This document shows, one piece after another, positions 36,786-50,865 of a DNA stretch of 64,000 nt. Position 1 is the first letter of the stretch; every line of letters begins with the position of its first letter. Position numbers and translations under genes: made by a program. Origin of the DNA: Ensifer adhaerens. Lineage in GTDB: Bacteria; Pseudomonadota; Alphaproteobacteria; Rhizobiales; Rhizobiaceae. The notes below the pieces were generated by a model. The model saw nothing but the letters and a program-made list of their open reading frames with translations. It did not search any database and was not told the DNA's origin. The stretch lies in contig NZ_PNFP01000005.1 of the NCBI RefSeq assembly GCF_002940685.1, forward strand, positions 186,001-250,000, in the 5' to 3' direction.

Positions 36786-37673
36786 TTACTTCAGAGCGCC
36801 GAGCAGGCTCTTCAGCGGGCCTTCGACGGTCGGACGGATATCGCCACGCTCGAGCGCGAAGGCAACGTTGGCCAGGATGAAGCCGTCCTTGGCACCACAG
36901 TCGTAGGTATCGCCACGGAAGTGGTAGGCTGCGAACTGCTGGTTGTCGGATAGCTTGAGCATGCCGTCGGTCAGCTGGATCTCGTTGCCGGCGCCGCGCT
37001 CCTGTTTTTCGAGGATCGGGAAGATCTCCGGCTGCAGGATGTAGCGGCCGTTGATGAAGAAGTTGGACGGAGCCGTGCCCGGTGCCGGCTTTTCAACCAT
37101 CTTGGTGATCTTGAAGCCGTCGCCAACCTTGTCGCCGACGCCGACGATACCGTATTTGTGCGCCTGGTCCGGCGCGCACTCTTCCACGGCGATGACGTTG
37201 CCGCCGCTCTGTTCATAGAGCTCGACCATGCCCTTGAGGCAGCCCTTCTCGCCCTTCATGATCATATCAGGCAGAAGCAGCGCGAAGGGCTCGTTGCCGA
37301 CGAGGTCACGGGCGCACCAGACCGCGTGGCCGAGACCGAGCGGCGCCTGCTGGCGGGTGAAGCTGGTGGTGCCGGCCTTTGGCAGGATGCTGTCGAGCAG
37401 CTGGATCTCGGCCTTCTTGTTGCGCTCGCGCAGCGTCTGGTCGAGCTCGACCTGGATGTCGAAGTAGTCCTCGATCACCGCCTTGCTGCGGCCGGTGACG
37501 AAGATCAGATGCTCGATGCCGGCTTCCAGCGCCTCGTCGACCACATATTGAATGACCGGCTTGTCCACCACCGTCAGCATTTCCTTCGGCACGGCCTTGG
37601 TAGCCGGCAGGAAACGGGTGCCCAGTCCCGCGACCGGGAACACGGCTTTGCGGACTTTACGCTTGTCGGTCAT
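36786..37673 (-). CDS. galU: UTP-glucose-1-phosphate uridylyltransferase
   Basis: 295-residue nucleotidyltransferase that makes UDP-glucose from UTP and glucose-1-phosphate, feeding exopolysaccharide, glucan and lipopolysaccharide synthesis. Signature blocks: [20 protein letters not shown] at 14-33, [12 protein letters not shown], the sugar-phosphate loop [12 protein letters not shown] and NGRYIL. Rhizobia often carry a second copy (exoN). A terminator lies 22 bases beyond its stop. Confidence 0.95.
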   Translation of the reverse strand: MTDKRKVRKAVFPVAGLGTRFLPATKAVPKEMLTVVDKPVIQYVVDEALEAGIEHLIFVTGRSKAVIEDYFDIQVELDQTLRERNKKAEIQLLDSILPKAGTTSFTRQQAPLGLGHAVWCARDLVGNEPFALLLPDMIMKGEKGCLKGMVELYEQSGGNVIAVEECAPDQAHKYGIVGVGDKVGDGFKITKMVEKPAPGTAPSNFFINGRYILQPEIFPILEKQERGAGNEIQLTDGMLKLSDNQQFAAYHFRGDTYDCGAKDGFILANVAFALERGDIRPTVEGPLKSLLGALK

Positions 37674-38070
37674 CGATACCTCCTTAATAGGATTTCACTC
37701 ATAACTCTTGCCGAACGGTCCGGGCATCAATCTGTCCCGAACCATACAGCGCTCCGTAATGGAGCCGCAATCTCTATGCCGTCAGCTGAACACAGCATGA
37801 ACCGACGGAACAAATGCATATGCGAACTCCGCGACCAAGGCTTGACATTTTCTGTGGCCGAAGACGCCACCACATTTTCATGGTAAAGGGTTTGTTGACC
37901 ACGTTTCTGTAGATTCGTTGCAATCCGGCAATGCAACAAGCGCGGCCGGATCCGAAACAGGAGCCGCCGACGACTGCCCCCACCGTCCAGGCTGGCCCCA
38001 GACTGCCACCTTGCGGAGTGATTCGGGCCATGACGGCCGAAGCCCCGCAGAGAAACGGAACCGACAGCTG
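37674..38070. other. Divergent intergenic region galU / lytic transglycosylase
   Basis: 397 bases. An in-frame extension of the transglycosylase gene runs through part of it but is low in coding character and would destroy the signal peptide, so it is treated as non-coding. A small hairpin (GTTGCA / TGCAAC, 37917-37936) is visible; no convincing promoter or RNA was found. Confidence 0.45.
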
Positions 38071-39291
38071 ATGATCAGAAACCGCAGGACGTTTTTCCGT
38101 CATATCGCAGCCGCCCTCGTCCTATCCGCCGCCACGCTCGGCACCGCGCCTGCGCGCGCCGATACCGGATTCCAGAACTGGATCAACGAGTTTTACGCAA
38201 CGGCCGCCCAGGCCGGCATCACAAAGGCAACCTACCGTCAGGCCTTTGCCGGCGTGAAGTCGCCGGACCAGACCGTCATCGACAAGGCCAACTACCAGCC
38301 GGAGTTCAAGCACAAGATCTGGGAATATATCGATTCCCGCGTGAACCCCTACACCAAGCGCGTCGGCCAGGAGATGGCGGCCAAGCACGCCCGCACGCTG
38401 AACGCGCTGGAGAAACACTTCGGCGTCGACAAGACGATTCTTCTCGCCATCTGGTCGATGGAGTCCAACTACGGCGCCGTGCTGGAGAAGGATGACCGCC
38501 TGCACTATGTGCCGCGCGCACTCGCTACCCTTGCCTATGCGGACCCGAAGCGGTCGAACTATGCCAAGAAGCAGCTGATCGCCGCACTCAAGATCCTGCA
38601 GAAGGGTGACATCACGCCGCGCGAACTGACCGGCTCCTGGGCAGGCGCAATGGGTCACACCCAGTTCATCCCGACGAGCTACCTGCTCTATGCGGTCGAC
38701 GCGGACGGAAACGGTCACCGCGACATCTGGAACTCCGTGCCGGACGCGCTGGCGACCGCCGCCAACCTTCTGAAGAAGAATGGCTGGCAGCCGGGCGAGA
38801 CCTGGGGCTACGAAGTCGCCCCGCCGGTAAATGCCGCGAAATACTCCGGCCAGACGAAGACGCTCAAGGAATGGGCGTCGCTCGGTTTTGCCCGGCCGAA
38901 CGGCAAGGGCTTCCGCAACGGCAGCACGCGCGCCGAACTCAAGCTGCCGAGCGGTGGCAACGGCCCCGGCTTCCTGATGACCAAGAACTTCTTCGTCATC
39001 AAGCGCTACAACGCCTCGGATAGCTACGCGCTCGGCGTCGGCCTGCTCGCCGACCAGATCGCCGGCTACCAGGGCATGCAGCAGCGCTGGCCGCGCCCGG
39101 ACGGATCGCTTGACATCAGCGAGAAGTTCGAGCTGCAGAACCGGTTGAAGGAGCTTGGCTACTACAGCGGCGAAGTCGACGGCAATTTCGGCTCCGGTTC
39201 GAAGGCTGCGATCCAGGCTTTCCAGTCGAAGAACGGACTGGCGCCGGATGGAGAACCGACGCAGATGCTGCTGCGGGCGCTCCGCAACTAG
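38071..39291 (+). CDS. Lytic murein transglycosylase (MltB/SLT_2 family) with peptidoglycan-binding domain
   Basis: 406-residue exported enzyme. Signal peptide 1-30 (TLGTAPARA). The GH103 catalytic domain spans about 33-330 with the general acid Glu131 in AIWSMESNYG and a typical AMGHTQFIPTSY block. A PG_binding_1 domain at about 345-405 includes LQNRLKELGYYSGEVDG. It cleaves glycan strands to 1,6-anhydro-muropeptides during wall turnover. ATG 38071 gives the proper signal peptide. Confidence 0.92.
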   Translation: MIRNRRTFFRHIAAALVLSAATLGTAPARADTGFQNWINEFYATAAQAGITKATYRQAFAGVKSPDQTVIDKANYQPEFKHKIWEYIDSRVNPYTKRVGQEMAAKHARTLNALEKHFGVDKTILLAIWSMESNYGAVLEKDDRLHYVPRALATLAYADPKRSNYAKKQLIAALKILQKGDITPRELTGSWAGAMGHTQFIPTSYLLYAVDADGNGHRDIWNSVPDALATAANLLKKNGWQPGETWGYEVAPPVNAAKYSGQTKTLKEWASLGFARPNGKGFRNGSTRAELKLPSGGNGPGFLMTKNFFVIKRYNASDSYALGVGLLADQIAGYQGMQQRWPRPDGSLDISEKFELQNRLKELGYYSGEVDGNFGSGSKAAIQAFQSKNGLAPDGEPTQMLLRALRN

Positions 39292-39427
39292 CAGGCTCGA
39301 AACGGTTTCACGATCCGAGTATCCGTGAGATACAATAGGCCAAGCGCGCTGCACCCCCCGTGCGGCGCGCTGAAACTTTCGAGCGGCAAGACCGCCCGGA
39401 CGCGCGATGAACGGGGCAGAGAAGCAG

Positions 39428-40678
39428 ATGATCAGCAGGCGCCGCAGGCAAATTGGCCGAACGCCGTTCGGGGTTGCCACGATCTGCATCGCGCTTATGG
39501 CGATGCTCACCGTCGGCCTATTTGCGAGCTTTGCCGAGGCGCAGGAGCGCGTTCAGCGCCGCACCTTGTTTCAGATGCTCTTCGGCGGCTTGACCCGCGA
39601 ACGTCCGACCTACCAGGATCGCGACTATTATCCCGAACAGCCGCGCCCAAAGCGCCAGCGCCAGCCGCAGCAGAGACAGAAGGGCCAGGGCCAGCAGAAG
39701 CAGAAGCCGAAGGTTGCCGACACCCCTGCCCCGGCGCCGGTGGTGGTGGAGAAGGCGCCGGATGCCAAGAAGGTGCTCGTCGTCGGCGACTTCATGGCCG
39801 GCAGCCTCGGCGACGGCCTGAAGACGGCCTTCGAGATGACGCCCGGCATCACCATCGAGACGCGGGCGAACGGCTCATCCGGCCTCGTGCGCGAAGACTA
39901 TTTCAACTGGCCGGGCACGCTGCCGGGCTATGTCGGCGAAGTAAAGCCGTCGGTCATCATCATCAGCCTCGGCGCCAACGATCGCCAGCAGATGCAGATC
40001 GGCAGCGCCAAGGAGAAATTCCGCTCCGACCTTTGGACGGAAGAATATCGCAAGCGCGTCAACGCGCTGGCCGCCCTTGCGCGCAAGGAGAAGCTGCCGG
40101 TTCTCTGGGTCGGCATGCCGCCGTTCCAGTCGGCCGCGATGACGGCCGACATGGTCACCTTCAACGGCATCTACCGCGAGGAGATCGAGAAGGTGGGCGG
40201 CCAGTTCGTCGACATCTGGGACGGCTTCGTCGACGAAGGCGGCAAGTTCGTGCTGACCGGCTCCGACATCAACGGCCAGCAGGTGCGCCTGCGCGGCGCC
40301 GACGGCGTCAACCTCACCAAGGCCGGCAAGCGCAAGCTCGCCTTCTATGTCGAAAAGGACATCCGCCGGCTGCTCGGCGATGCCGCCGCCACCGACAAGA
40401 ACGTACCGGGCGCCGACGAACTCAAGGACCTGGTGGTGACGGCGCCGCTCGGCAACGAGGATATCGTCAAGACCCAGCCGATCGGGCTCACCGATCCGGC
40501 GCTCGATGGCGCCGCGTCCCTGCTCGGCAGCGCCGCACCGGACAAGGGCAACGGCAAGAGCCCGCGCGATCTCTTGGTGGGCAAGGGCGACGTCGCCACC
40601 GCCCCGGCCGGCCGCGTCGATGATTTCCGCCTGTCGAAGCCGAGTACGGTCATCAGCAACCCGGTGATCCGCAACTAG
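39428..40678 (+). CDS. DUF459 SGNH-fold periplasmic protein, catalytic residues altered
   Basis: 416-residue protein with a signal or anchor at about 15-38 and a basic Gln/Arg/Pro-rich linker (about 60-105). The DUF459 SGNH-like domain spans about 112-325. Block I is VVGDFMAG, with Phe122 where the nucleophilic Ser of GDS would be. Block III GAND (182-185) is intact. In block V the usual DxxH is DGVN, with Asn295 for the His. Canonical esterase chemistry is therefore unlikely. Role unknown; the family is associated with the envelope in Rhizobiales. ATG 39428 follows AGAGAAG. Confidence 0.82.
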   Translation: MISRRRRQIGRTPFGVATICIALMAMLTVGLFASFAEAQERVQRRTLFQMLFGGLTRERPTYQDRDYYPEQPRPKRQRQPQQRQKGQGQQKQKPKVADTPAPAPVVVEKAPDAKKVLVVGDFMAGSLGDGLKTAFEMTPGITIETRANGSSGLVREDYFNWPGTLPGYVGEVKPSVIIISLGANDRQQMQIGSAKEKFRSDLWTEEYRKRVNALAALARKEKLPVLWVGMPPFQSAAMTADMVTFNGIYREEIEKVGGQFVDIWDGFVDEGGKFVLTGSDINGQQVRLRGADGVNLTKAGKRKLAFYVEKDIRRLLGDAAATDKNVPGADELKDLVVTAPLGNEDIVKTQPIGLTDPALDGAASLLGSAAPDKGNGKSPRDLLVGKGDVATAPAGRVDDFRLSKPSTVISNPVIRN

Positions 40679-40780
40679 AGCATGTCGCGCAAAAGTGCGC
40701 AGCGATTTGCGATAACGACATGCGCCAAATCAATAACTTAAAGCGCACGGAGCCAATCTGAAAGATCGCGATGCGCTTTA
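40679..40780 (+). repeat. Dispersed intergenic repeat, copy 1
   Basis: Begins immediately after the DUF459 stop (AGCATGTCGCGCAAAAGTGC) and ends with GATGCGCTTTAG. A second copy, about 80 percent identical by eye, is at 53605-53709. Shared landmarks: GCGATAACGAC, CAAATCA, AACTTAAAGCGCA and AATCTGAA. It is a rhizobial intergenic mosaic repeat family rather than a gene. Confidence 0.75.
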
Positions 40781-40814
40781 GATCGACGGTCACCATTCGG
40801 CCGACTGACCCGGC

Positions 40815-40853
40815 CATGAAAAAAGCCCCGCATCGCTGCGGGGCTTTTTCATG
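40815..40853. terminator. Bidirectional terminator between DUF459 gene and gltD
   Basis: Long stem CATGAAAAAAGCCCCGCA / TGCGGGGCTTTTTCATG, loop 4 bases, A- and T-tracts inside the arms serve both strands. Confidence 0.9.
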
Positions 40854-40870
40854 CTTGGGAGTAAGCTTGT

Positions 40871-42328
40871 TTAGCGCGGCAGGGTGGTGGAGCCCATCAG
40901 CGCCTCGTCGATCGCGCGCGCCGCCTGGCGGCCCTCGCGGATCGCCCAGACGACGAGCGACTGGCCGCGGCGCACGTCTCCGGCGGTCCAGAGCTTGTCG
41001 AGCGAGGTCTTGTAGTCGCGCTCGTTGGCAACGACGTTGGTCGAGCCGCGGCGGTCGGTGTTGAGCGTCAGCTTGTCACCGAGGTCCTTGAGCACGCTGT
41101 TGGTGAAGGGCCCGCGGAAACCGATGGCGATGAAGGCGAGGTCCGCCTTGATGATGAACTCCGTACCGGCGACCGGCTTGCGGCGGTCGTCCACCTGGCA
41201 GCACTTCACGCCGGTGAGGTTGCCGTCCTCGTCGCCGATGAATTCGAGTGTCGCCACCTGGAACTCGCGGATGGCGCCTTCGGCCTGGCTGGAGGAGGTG
41301 CGCATCTTCGTCGCCCAGAACGGCCAGACGGCGAGCTTGTCTTCCTTTTCCGGCGGCTGCGGGCGGATGTCGAGCTGGGTCACCTTGACCGCGCCCTGGC
41401 GGAAAGCGGTGCCGACGCAGTCGGACGCGGTGTCGCCGCCGCCGACGACGACGATGTGCTTGCCGCCGGCAAGGATCGGCTGCGACGGCCAGCCGACGCT
41501 GTCGATGTTCTCGCGGCCGACGCGGCGGTTCTGCTGCACGAGGTACGGCATCGCGTCATGGACGCCGGCGAACTCGACGCCCGGGATGCCCGCGTCGCGC
41601 GGCGTCTCGGAGCCGCCGCAATAGAGCACGGCATCGTGATCGTCGAGCAGGCGCTGCATCGGCACGTCGACGCCGACATTGATGCCGCAGTGGAAGGTGA
41701 CGCCTTCGCCCCGCATCTGATCGACGCGGCGGTCGATGAAGTTCTTCTCCATCTTGAAGTCCGGGATGCCGTAGCGCAGCAGGCCACCGGGCTTGGTCTC
41801 GCGCTCGTAGACGTGAACCTCGTGGCCGGCGCGGGCAAGCTGCTGGGCCGCCGCCATGCCGGCAGGGCCAGAGCCGATCACCGCGACCTTCTTGCCGGTT
41901 TTGGTGACGGCCGGCTGCGGCACGATGTAGCCCATCTCATAGGCCTTGTCGGCGATCGCCTGCTCGACGGTCTTGATCGCGACCGGCGTGTCTTCGAGGT
42001 TCAGCGTGCAGGCTTCCTCGCACGGCGCCGGGCAGACGCGGCCGGTGAACTCCGGGAAGTTGTTGGTCGAATGCAGGTTGCGGATCGCCTCGTCCCAGTT
42101 GCCGTTGTAGACGAGATCGTTCCAGTCCGGGATCTGGTTGTGCACCGGGCAGCCGGTCGGACCGTGGCAATAGGGGATGCCACAGTCCATGCAGCGAGCG
42201 GCCTGCTTCTGCACTTCCGGTTCTGACATCGGAATGGTGAATTCGCGAAAATGGCGGATGCGATCGGATGCCGGCTGGTACTTTGCCACTTGCCGGTCGA
42301 TCTCGAGAAATCCAGTTACCTTACCCAT
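40871..42328 (-). CDS. gltD: Glutamate synthase (NADPH) small subunit
   Basis: 485-residue FAD/Fe-S subunit that takes electrons from NADPH and passes them to GltB. The N-terminus has the cysteine clusters ARCMDCGIPYCHGPTGCPVH and GRVCPAPCEEACTLN. FAD motif VIGSGPAGMAAAQQLARAG and NADPH motif VVGGGDTASDCVG follow. ATG 42328 follows CAGGATG. It lies 108 bases after gltB on the same strand and is probably co-transcribed with it. Confidence 0.96.
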   Translation of the reverse strand: MGKVTGFLEIDRQVAKYQPASDRIRHFREFTIPMSEPEVQKQAARCMDCGIPYCHGPTGCPVHNQIPDWNDLVYNGNWDEAIRNLHSTNNFPEFTGRVCPAPCEEACTLNLEDTPVAIKTVEQAIADKAYEMGYIVPQPAVTKTGKKVAVIGSGPAGMAAAQQLARAGHEVHVYERETKPGGLLRYGIPDFKMEKNFIDRRVDQMRGEGVTFHCGINVGVDVPMQRLLDDHDAVLYCGGSETPRDAGIPGVEFAGVHDAMPYLVQQNRRVGRENIDSVGWPSQPILAGGKHIVVVGGGDTASDCVGTAFRQGAVKVTQLDIRPQPPEKEDKLAVWPFWATKMRTSSSQAEGAIREFQVATLEFIGDEDGNLTGVKCCQVDDRRKPVAGTEFIIKADLAFIAIGFRGPFTNSVLKDLGDKLTLNTDRRGSTNVVANERDYKTSLDKLWTAGDVRRGQSLVVWAIREGRQAARAIDEALMGSTTLPR

Positions 42329-42436
42329 CGTATCATCCTGAAAGCTTTGCGTCTGAACAGGCGCTTTTGACAAGCGCGCGTGAGGGGCCCCCGAACCGAT
42401 CTGTGATGAACCGGGAGCCTTGGTCACCGGGGCCTC

Positions 42437-47161
<4,725 letters not shown>

Positions 47162-47715
47162 CGTTTTCCCTCCTGTTGAACCCGGCACCGCCGGGCATGG
47201 CACCGCCCGCGCATGACTCTTCGTTGCGTGCAAAGGCACGCCAAAAAGCCGGGGCACTCATCGTCTCATGATCCTGATCAGGTCGCAAATAAGCACGGCA
47301 TCATCAGGCATTGATGTCTGCGACCATCCTGACGGCGGGCGATAACAACCGGATGAAATCCGGCGAATCCCCCCGCTGCGCACGCCCGGTGCCATTTTTT
47401 TAGGCACTCGCGGCGATTGTTCCGGTCCCTAGACCGAAATAGGACAGCAAACCTGTCCTATTTCATGTGCTCTATGCCAGAAACCACCCCCCTCCGCAAG
47501 AGGCATATCAGCAAATAATAGAGAAGATTTTGCCGAACATTGCCGGAAATTTCCGGCTTTTATAATTTAATTACGGCTTGCGGGCGTTTTCTTCCTTTTG
47601 GTTTCAAACTGGTCTCCGGTTGGCCCTGAGGCCGCTGACCGTGATTGATCCGGCTATAAACTCGGCTAAGGTCGGCAAAAGCCGTCGAAATGACGGTGAA
47701 ACAGGGTGAGAAGTG
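47162..47715. other. Long intergenic region upstream of gltB
   Basis: 554 bases between the divergent gltB and threonine-aldolase genes. It contains the dyad at 47437-47463 and an AT-rich stretch (about 47500-47580). No convincing coding sequence is seen. The length and dyad suggest a complex gltB control region. Confidence 0.55.
47437..47463. promoter_or_regulatory. Perfect 11-bp inverted repeat upstream of gltB
   Basis: Arms AAATAGGACAG and CTGTCCTATTT separated by CAAAC. 276 bases upstream of the gltB ATG and 253 bases upstream of the threonine-aldolase ATG. No T-run and no gene ends nearby, so an operator is more likely than a terminator. Confidence 0.5.
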
Positions 47716-48762
47716 ATGATTTTTTCGTCTGATAACTGGGCTGGCGCCCATCCCGCGATTGCCGAAAGCCTGATGGCGCATGCTGGCGGTTATGCGTCCG
47801 CCTATGGCACCAGCGAGCTTGACCGGAAGGTGGAAAAGAAGTTCGCGGAAATTTTCGAAAGGGACGTCGCCGTCTTCTTCGTCGGCACAGGCACCGCGGC
47901 CAATTCGCTGGCGCTTGCGAGCGCCCATCGCGCCGGTGGCGTCGCCTTCTGCCACCGCGAGGCCCACGTGATCGCCGACGAATGCGGCGCACCGGAATTC
48001 TTCTCGCACGGCTCCAGGCTGAAGCCCGTCGACGGTCCCCGCGGCAAGATGGACGCGGTACGGCTCGAAGCCGAAATCCGCCGCTACCCGCTCGACAATG
48101 TCCACGGCGGCCAGCCGGCGGCGGTATCGCTGACCCAGGCGACGGAAAGCGGCACGGTCTATTCGCTCGCCGAAATCGAGGCGATCGCGGCCGTGGCCAA
48201 GGGACACAAGCTGCCGCTGCACATGGACGGCGCCCGCTTCGCCAATGCGCTCGTCAGCCTGGGCGCGACGCCGGCAGAAATGACCTGGAAACGCGGCGTC
48301 GATCTCGTCTCCTTCGGCGGCACGAAGAACGGCTGCTGGTGCGCCGAGGCGCTCGTGCTTTTCGATCTCTCGAAGGCGCATGAGATGCATTTCCTGCGCA
48401 AGCGTGGAGCCCAGCTCTTCTCCAAGTCGCGCTTCGTCTCTGCCCAGTTCGACGCTTACTTTGCCGGTGATCTTTGGCTGAACCTCGCCCGCCACGCCAA
48501 CGCCATGGCAGCGCGCCTGGCCGAAGGGATCGCCGCATCGAAGACGAGCCGGCTTGCCTGGCAGGCCGACGCCAACGAGGTCTTCGCCATTCTGAAGAAG
48601 GACGTGACCGCAAAGCTTCGGCAACAGGGTGCCGTCTTCTACGACTGGCCGGTGCCGCACGACCTCGACGGCAAGCTCGCGGACAACGAAGGTCTCTATC
48701 GCCTGGTCACCAGTTTTGCGACGAAGGTTGACGACGTCGACCAATTCGTTGCCGGCTGCTGA
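47716..48762 (+). CDS. Low-specificity L-threonine aldolase
   Basis: 348-residue fold-type I PLP enzyme cleaving L-threonine (and allo-threonine) to glycine and acetaldehyde. N-terminus MIFSSDNWAGAHP, substrate/PLP region FVGTGTAANSLAL near 55-67, HMDGARFANA from 169, and PLP lysine Lys204 in VSFGGTKNGC. ATG 47716 is preferred to the GTG one codon earlier. Convergent with a LysR gene. Confidence 0.92.
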   Translation: MIFSSDNWAGAHPAIAESLMAHAGGYASAYGTSELDRKVEKKFAEIFERDVAVFFVGTGTAANSLALASAHRAGGVAFCHREAHVIADECGAPEFFSHGSRLKPVDGPRGKMDAVRLEAEIRRYPLDNVHGGQPAAVSLTQATESGTVYSLAEIEAIAAVAKGHKLPLHMDGARFANALVSLGATPAEMTWKRGVDLVSFGGTKNGCWCAEALVLFDLSKAHEMHFLRKRGAQLFSKSRFVSAQFDAYFAGDLWLNLARHANAMAARLAEGIAASKTSRLAWQADANEVFAILKKDVTAKLRQQGAVFYDWPVPHDLDGKLADNEGLYRLVTSFATKVDDVDQFVAGC

Positions 48763-48808
48763 CCTCTACCGGCAAGGCGCATTTTCCCCGCCAGCGGCTC
48801 CCGGTCAA

Positions 48809-48831
48809 GCCACGGCTGCGCCAGCCGTGGC
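48809..48831. terminator. Hairpin between convergent threonine aldolase and LysR genes
   Basis: Perfect 10-bp stem GCCACGGCTG / CAGCCGTGGC with loop CGC, without a T-tract. Four bases separate it from the LysR stop. Confidence 0.5.
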
Positions 48832-48834
48832 CGC

Positions 48835-49692
48835 TCAGCCCTGTCCTTGCAGAGTCCCTAAGTTGGCGAGGATCTCGACCGAAAGCGCCGCACTCAGCTT
48901 TCGGTCGACGCCCTTGCTCGGCACCAGCACGAATTCCACGTCTTCGAGCGGCGGCAGCCAGCCGGCCGGGATTTCCTTCAGCCCAGCGGGCACCATGCTG
49001 CGCGGCTGCACCAGCACGCCCATGCCGGCGCGGGCAGCCGCCGTCAGGCCGCTGAGGCTGCCGCAGGTGCAGACGATACGCCACGGCAGGCGGTGCCGGT
49101 CGAGCACCTCGAGCGCAACGCTGCGGGTGATGCTCGGCGGTGGAAAGGCGATCAGCGGCAGCACCTTGTCGCGCTTGATCCTTTCGGGATCGCGGGCGAG
49201 CCAGACCAGCGGTTCGCGATAGACGAGCTCTCCCCTCACGTCGCCGAGCCTGCGCTTGGCGAGCACCAGGTCGATCTCGCCGTTGTCCTGCATCTGGTAG
49301 AGCACGCCGCTGAGCGCGACGGTGAGTTCCAGATCGACCGACGGATGGGCACGCACGAAATCTTCGAGCACAGCCGGCAGCCGGCTCATGACGAAATCCT
49401 CGGAAACCCCGAGCCTCAGGCGACCTCTGAGGCTGCTTTCGGCAAACAGCGCCCTGACCTCGCCATCGATCGCCAGCATCGAGCGCGCATGGGCAAGCAG
49501 CGCCTGCCCGTCCGCGGTCAGCGAAACGCGGTGGGTGTCGCGGTCGACGAGTATGCGCCCGAGCGAGGCCTCAAGCCTTTGAATATGCTGGCTGACCGTC
49601 GATTGCCCGAGCGAAAGCTTTTCCGCCGCAAGCGTGAAGCTGCCCATCTGTTCGAGGGCGACGAAACTGCGCAACTGCACGAGATCCAACAT
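48835..49692 (-). CDS. LysR-family transcriptional regulator
   Basis: 285-residue regulator: winged HTH at 1-60 (LRSFVALEQMGSFTLAAEKL, STVSQHIQRLEASLG) and a periplasmic-binding-like effector domain at about 88-285. It diverges from the SBF-family transporter with only 96 bases between starts, the classic arrangement for a LysR protein that controls its neighbour and itself. A candidate site, ATAACTGTTAT, is at 49711-49721. Effector unknown. Confidence 0.92.
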   Translation of the reverse strand: MLDLVQLRSFVALEQMGSFTLAAEKLSLGQSTVSQHIQRLEASLGRILVDRDTHRVSLTADGQALLAHARSMLAIDGEVRALFAESSLRGRLRLGVSEDFVMSRLPAVLEDFVRAHPSVDLELTVALSGVLYQMQDNGEIDLVLAKRRLGDVRGELVYREPLVWLARDPERIKRDKVLPLIAFPPPSITRSVALEVLDRHRLPWRIVCTCGSLSGLTAAARAGMGVLVQPRSMVPAGLKEIPAGWLPPLEDVEFVLVPSKGVDRKLSAALSVEILANLGTLQGQG

Positions 49693-49710
49693 GGCTCATC
49701 TCATTTCATG

Positions 49711-49721
49711 ATAACTGTTAT
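49711..49721. promoter_or_regulatory. Short dyad in LysR/transporter promoter
   Basis: ATAAC-T-GTTAT, a symmetric site with AT-rich centre, 19 bases upstream of the LysR start, suited to autoregulation. Confidence 0.35.
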
Positions 49722-49788
49722 TCCTTGCATCCTGCTTCACAATGAGCGATCCCGGCAAGACGTTTGATTGACGAGCCAGTGACCCGAC

Positions 49789-50781
49789 ATGCGCCGCTAC
49801 CTTCCCGATACCTTCACGATCCTGCTTCTGGCGACGGTGCTGCTCGCTTCCGTACTGCCGATCCATGGCGAGGCAACCGAATGGTTCGGATTGGCGACGA
49901 AGGTGGCTGTCGGCATGGTCTTCTTCCTTCACGGCGCGCGCCTGTCGCGCGACGTGGTGATATCAGGCATCCTGCATTGGCGCTTGCACCTGACGATCCT
50001 TGCCTCGACCTTCGTGCTCTTCCCGCTGATCGGCCTTGCGATCGGCTTCTTGCCGGAATCGATCCTGCCGCAGTCGCTCTATACCGGCATTCTGTTTCTC
50101 TGCGTGCTGCCCTCGACAGTGCAGTCGTCGATCGCCTTCACCTCCATGGCCGGTGGCAATGTGCCGGCGGCGATCTGCTCGGCGTCGGCCTCCAACATTT
50201 TCGGGATGTTCCTGACGCCGCTGCTCGTCGGGTTGCTATTTTCCGCCGGCGGCCATGGCACCGTCACGCTCGATGCGGTCAAGCAGATTCTGTTGCAGCT
50301 GCTTGCCCCCTTCGTCATCGGCCAGATGCTGCAGCCTTTGATCGGCAACTGGATCCGCGCCCGCAAGGGACTGTTGGCGCCGGTCGATCGCGGCTCGATC
50401 CTGATGGTCGTCTACCTCGCCTTCAGCCAGGCGGTCACCTCCGGCCTGTGGCAGACGTTTTCTCTGACCGATCTCGGCGTGCTCGTCGTCATCGAAATCG
50501 TCATGCTGGCTATCGTGCTCGCCGTCACCATGTACGGCAGTCGCCTGCTCGGTTTCGACAAGGCCGATGAAATTGCCATCACTTTCTGCGGCTCGAAGAA
50601 GAGCCTTGCGAGCGGCGTTCCGATGGCGAGCGCTATCTTCGCCGGCCAGAACATCGGCGCCATCGTGCTGCCGGTCATGCTCTTCCACCAGATCCAGCTG
50701 ATGGCCTGCGCGGTGATCGCCCAGCGTTATGCAGCAAGGAAAGCGGCGGCTTCCGCCGTGCCGGTACCGGCCCAGCCCTGA
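49789..50781 (+). CDS. Bile acid:sodium symporter-like (SBF-like, YfeH type) transporter
   Basis: 330-residue membrane protein with about ten predicted helices. Landmarks of the SBF-like/YfeH group are GMVFFLHGARLSRDVV near 46-61, LPSTVQSSIAFTSMAGGN and AITFCGSKKSLASGVPMA, the two crossover motifs that bind the ion and substrate. Substrate unknown. Predicted to be regulated by the adjacent divergent LysR protein. Confidence 0.88.
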   Translation: MRRYLPDTFTILLLATVLLASVLPIHGEATEWFGLATKVAVGMVFFLHGARLSRDVVISGILHWRLHLTILASTFVLFPLIGLAIGFLPESILPQSLYTGILFLCVLPSTVQSSIAFTSMAGGNVPAAICSASASNIFGMFLTPLLVGLLFSAGGHGTVTLDAVKQILLQLLAPFVIGQMLQPLIGNWIRARKGLLAPVDRGSILMVVYLAFSQAVTSGLWQTFSLTDLGVLVVIEIVMLAIVLAVTMYGSRLLGFDKADEIAITFCGSKKSLASGVPMASAIFAGQNIGAIVLPVMLFHQIQLMACAVIAQRYAARKAAASAVPVPAQP

Positions 50782-50792
50782 TTGATCCGACA

Positions 50793-50828
50793 ACAAAAAA
50801 CGGCGCCCGTGAAAGACGCCGTTCTTTG
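50793..50828. terminator. Terminator between transporter and hsp20 genes
   Basis: AACGGCG / CGCCGTT stem (50799-50805 with 50817-50823) with an 11-base loop, poly-A on the left and TCTTTG on the right; on the minus strand the stem is followed by TTTTTT, ending the hsp20 transcript. Confidence 0.72.
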
Positions 50829-50865
50829 TGGGAGGTCTGTTTCATGCCCTGTTCGGGCGTGATGT

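Noticed and set aside
47200..47260. Sigma-54 promoter for gltB
   Set aside because: TTGGCGTGCCTTTGCA on the minus strand has GG and GC elements nine rather than ten bases apart and a poor -24 box.
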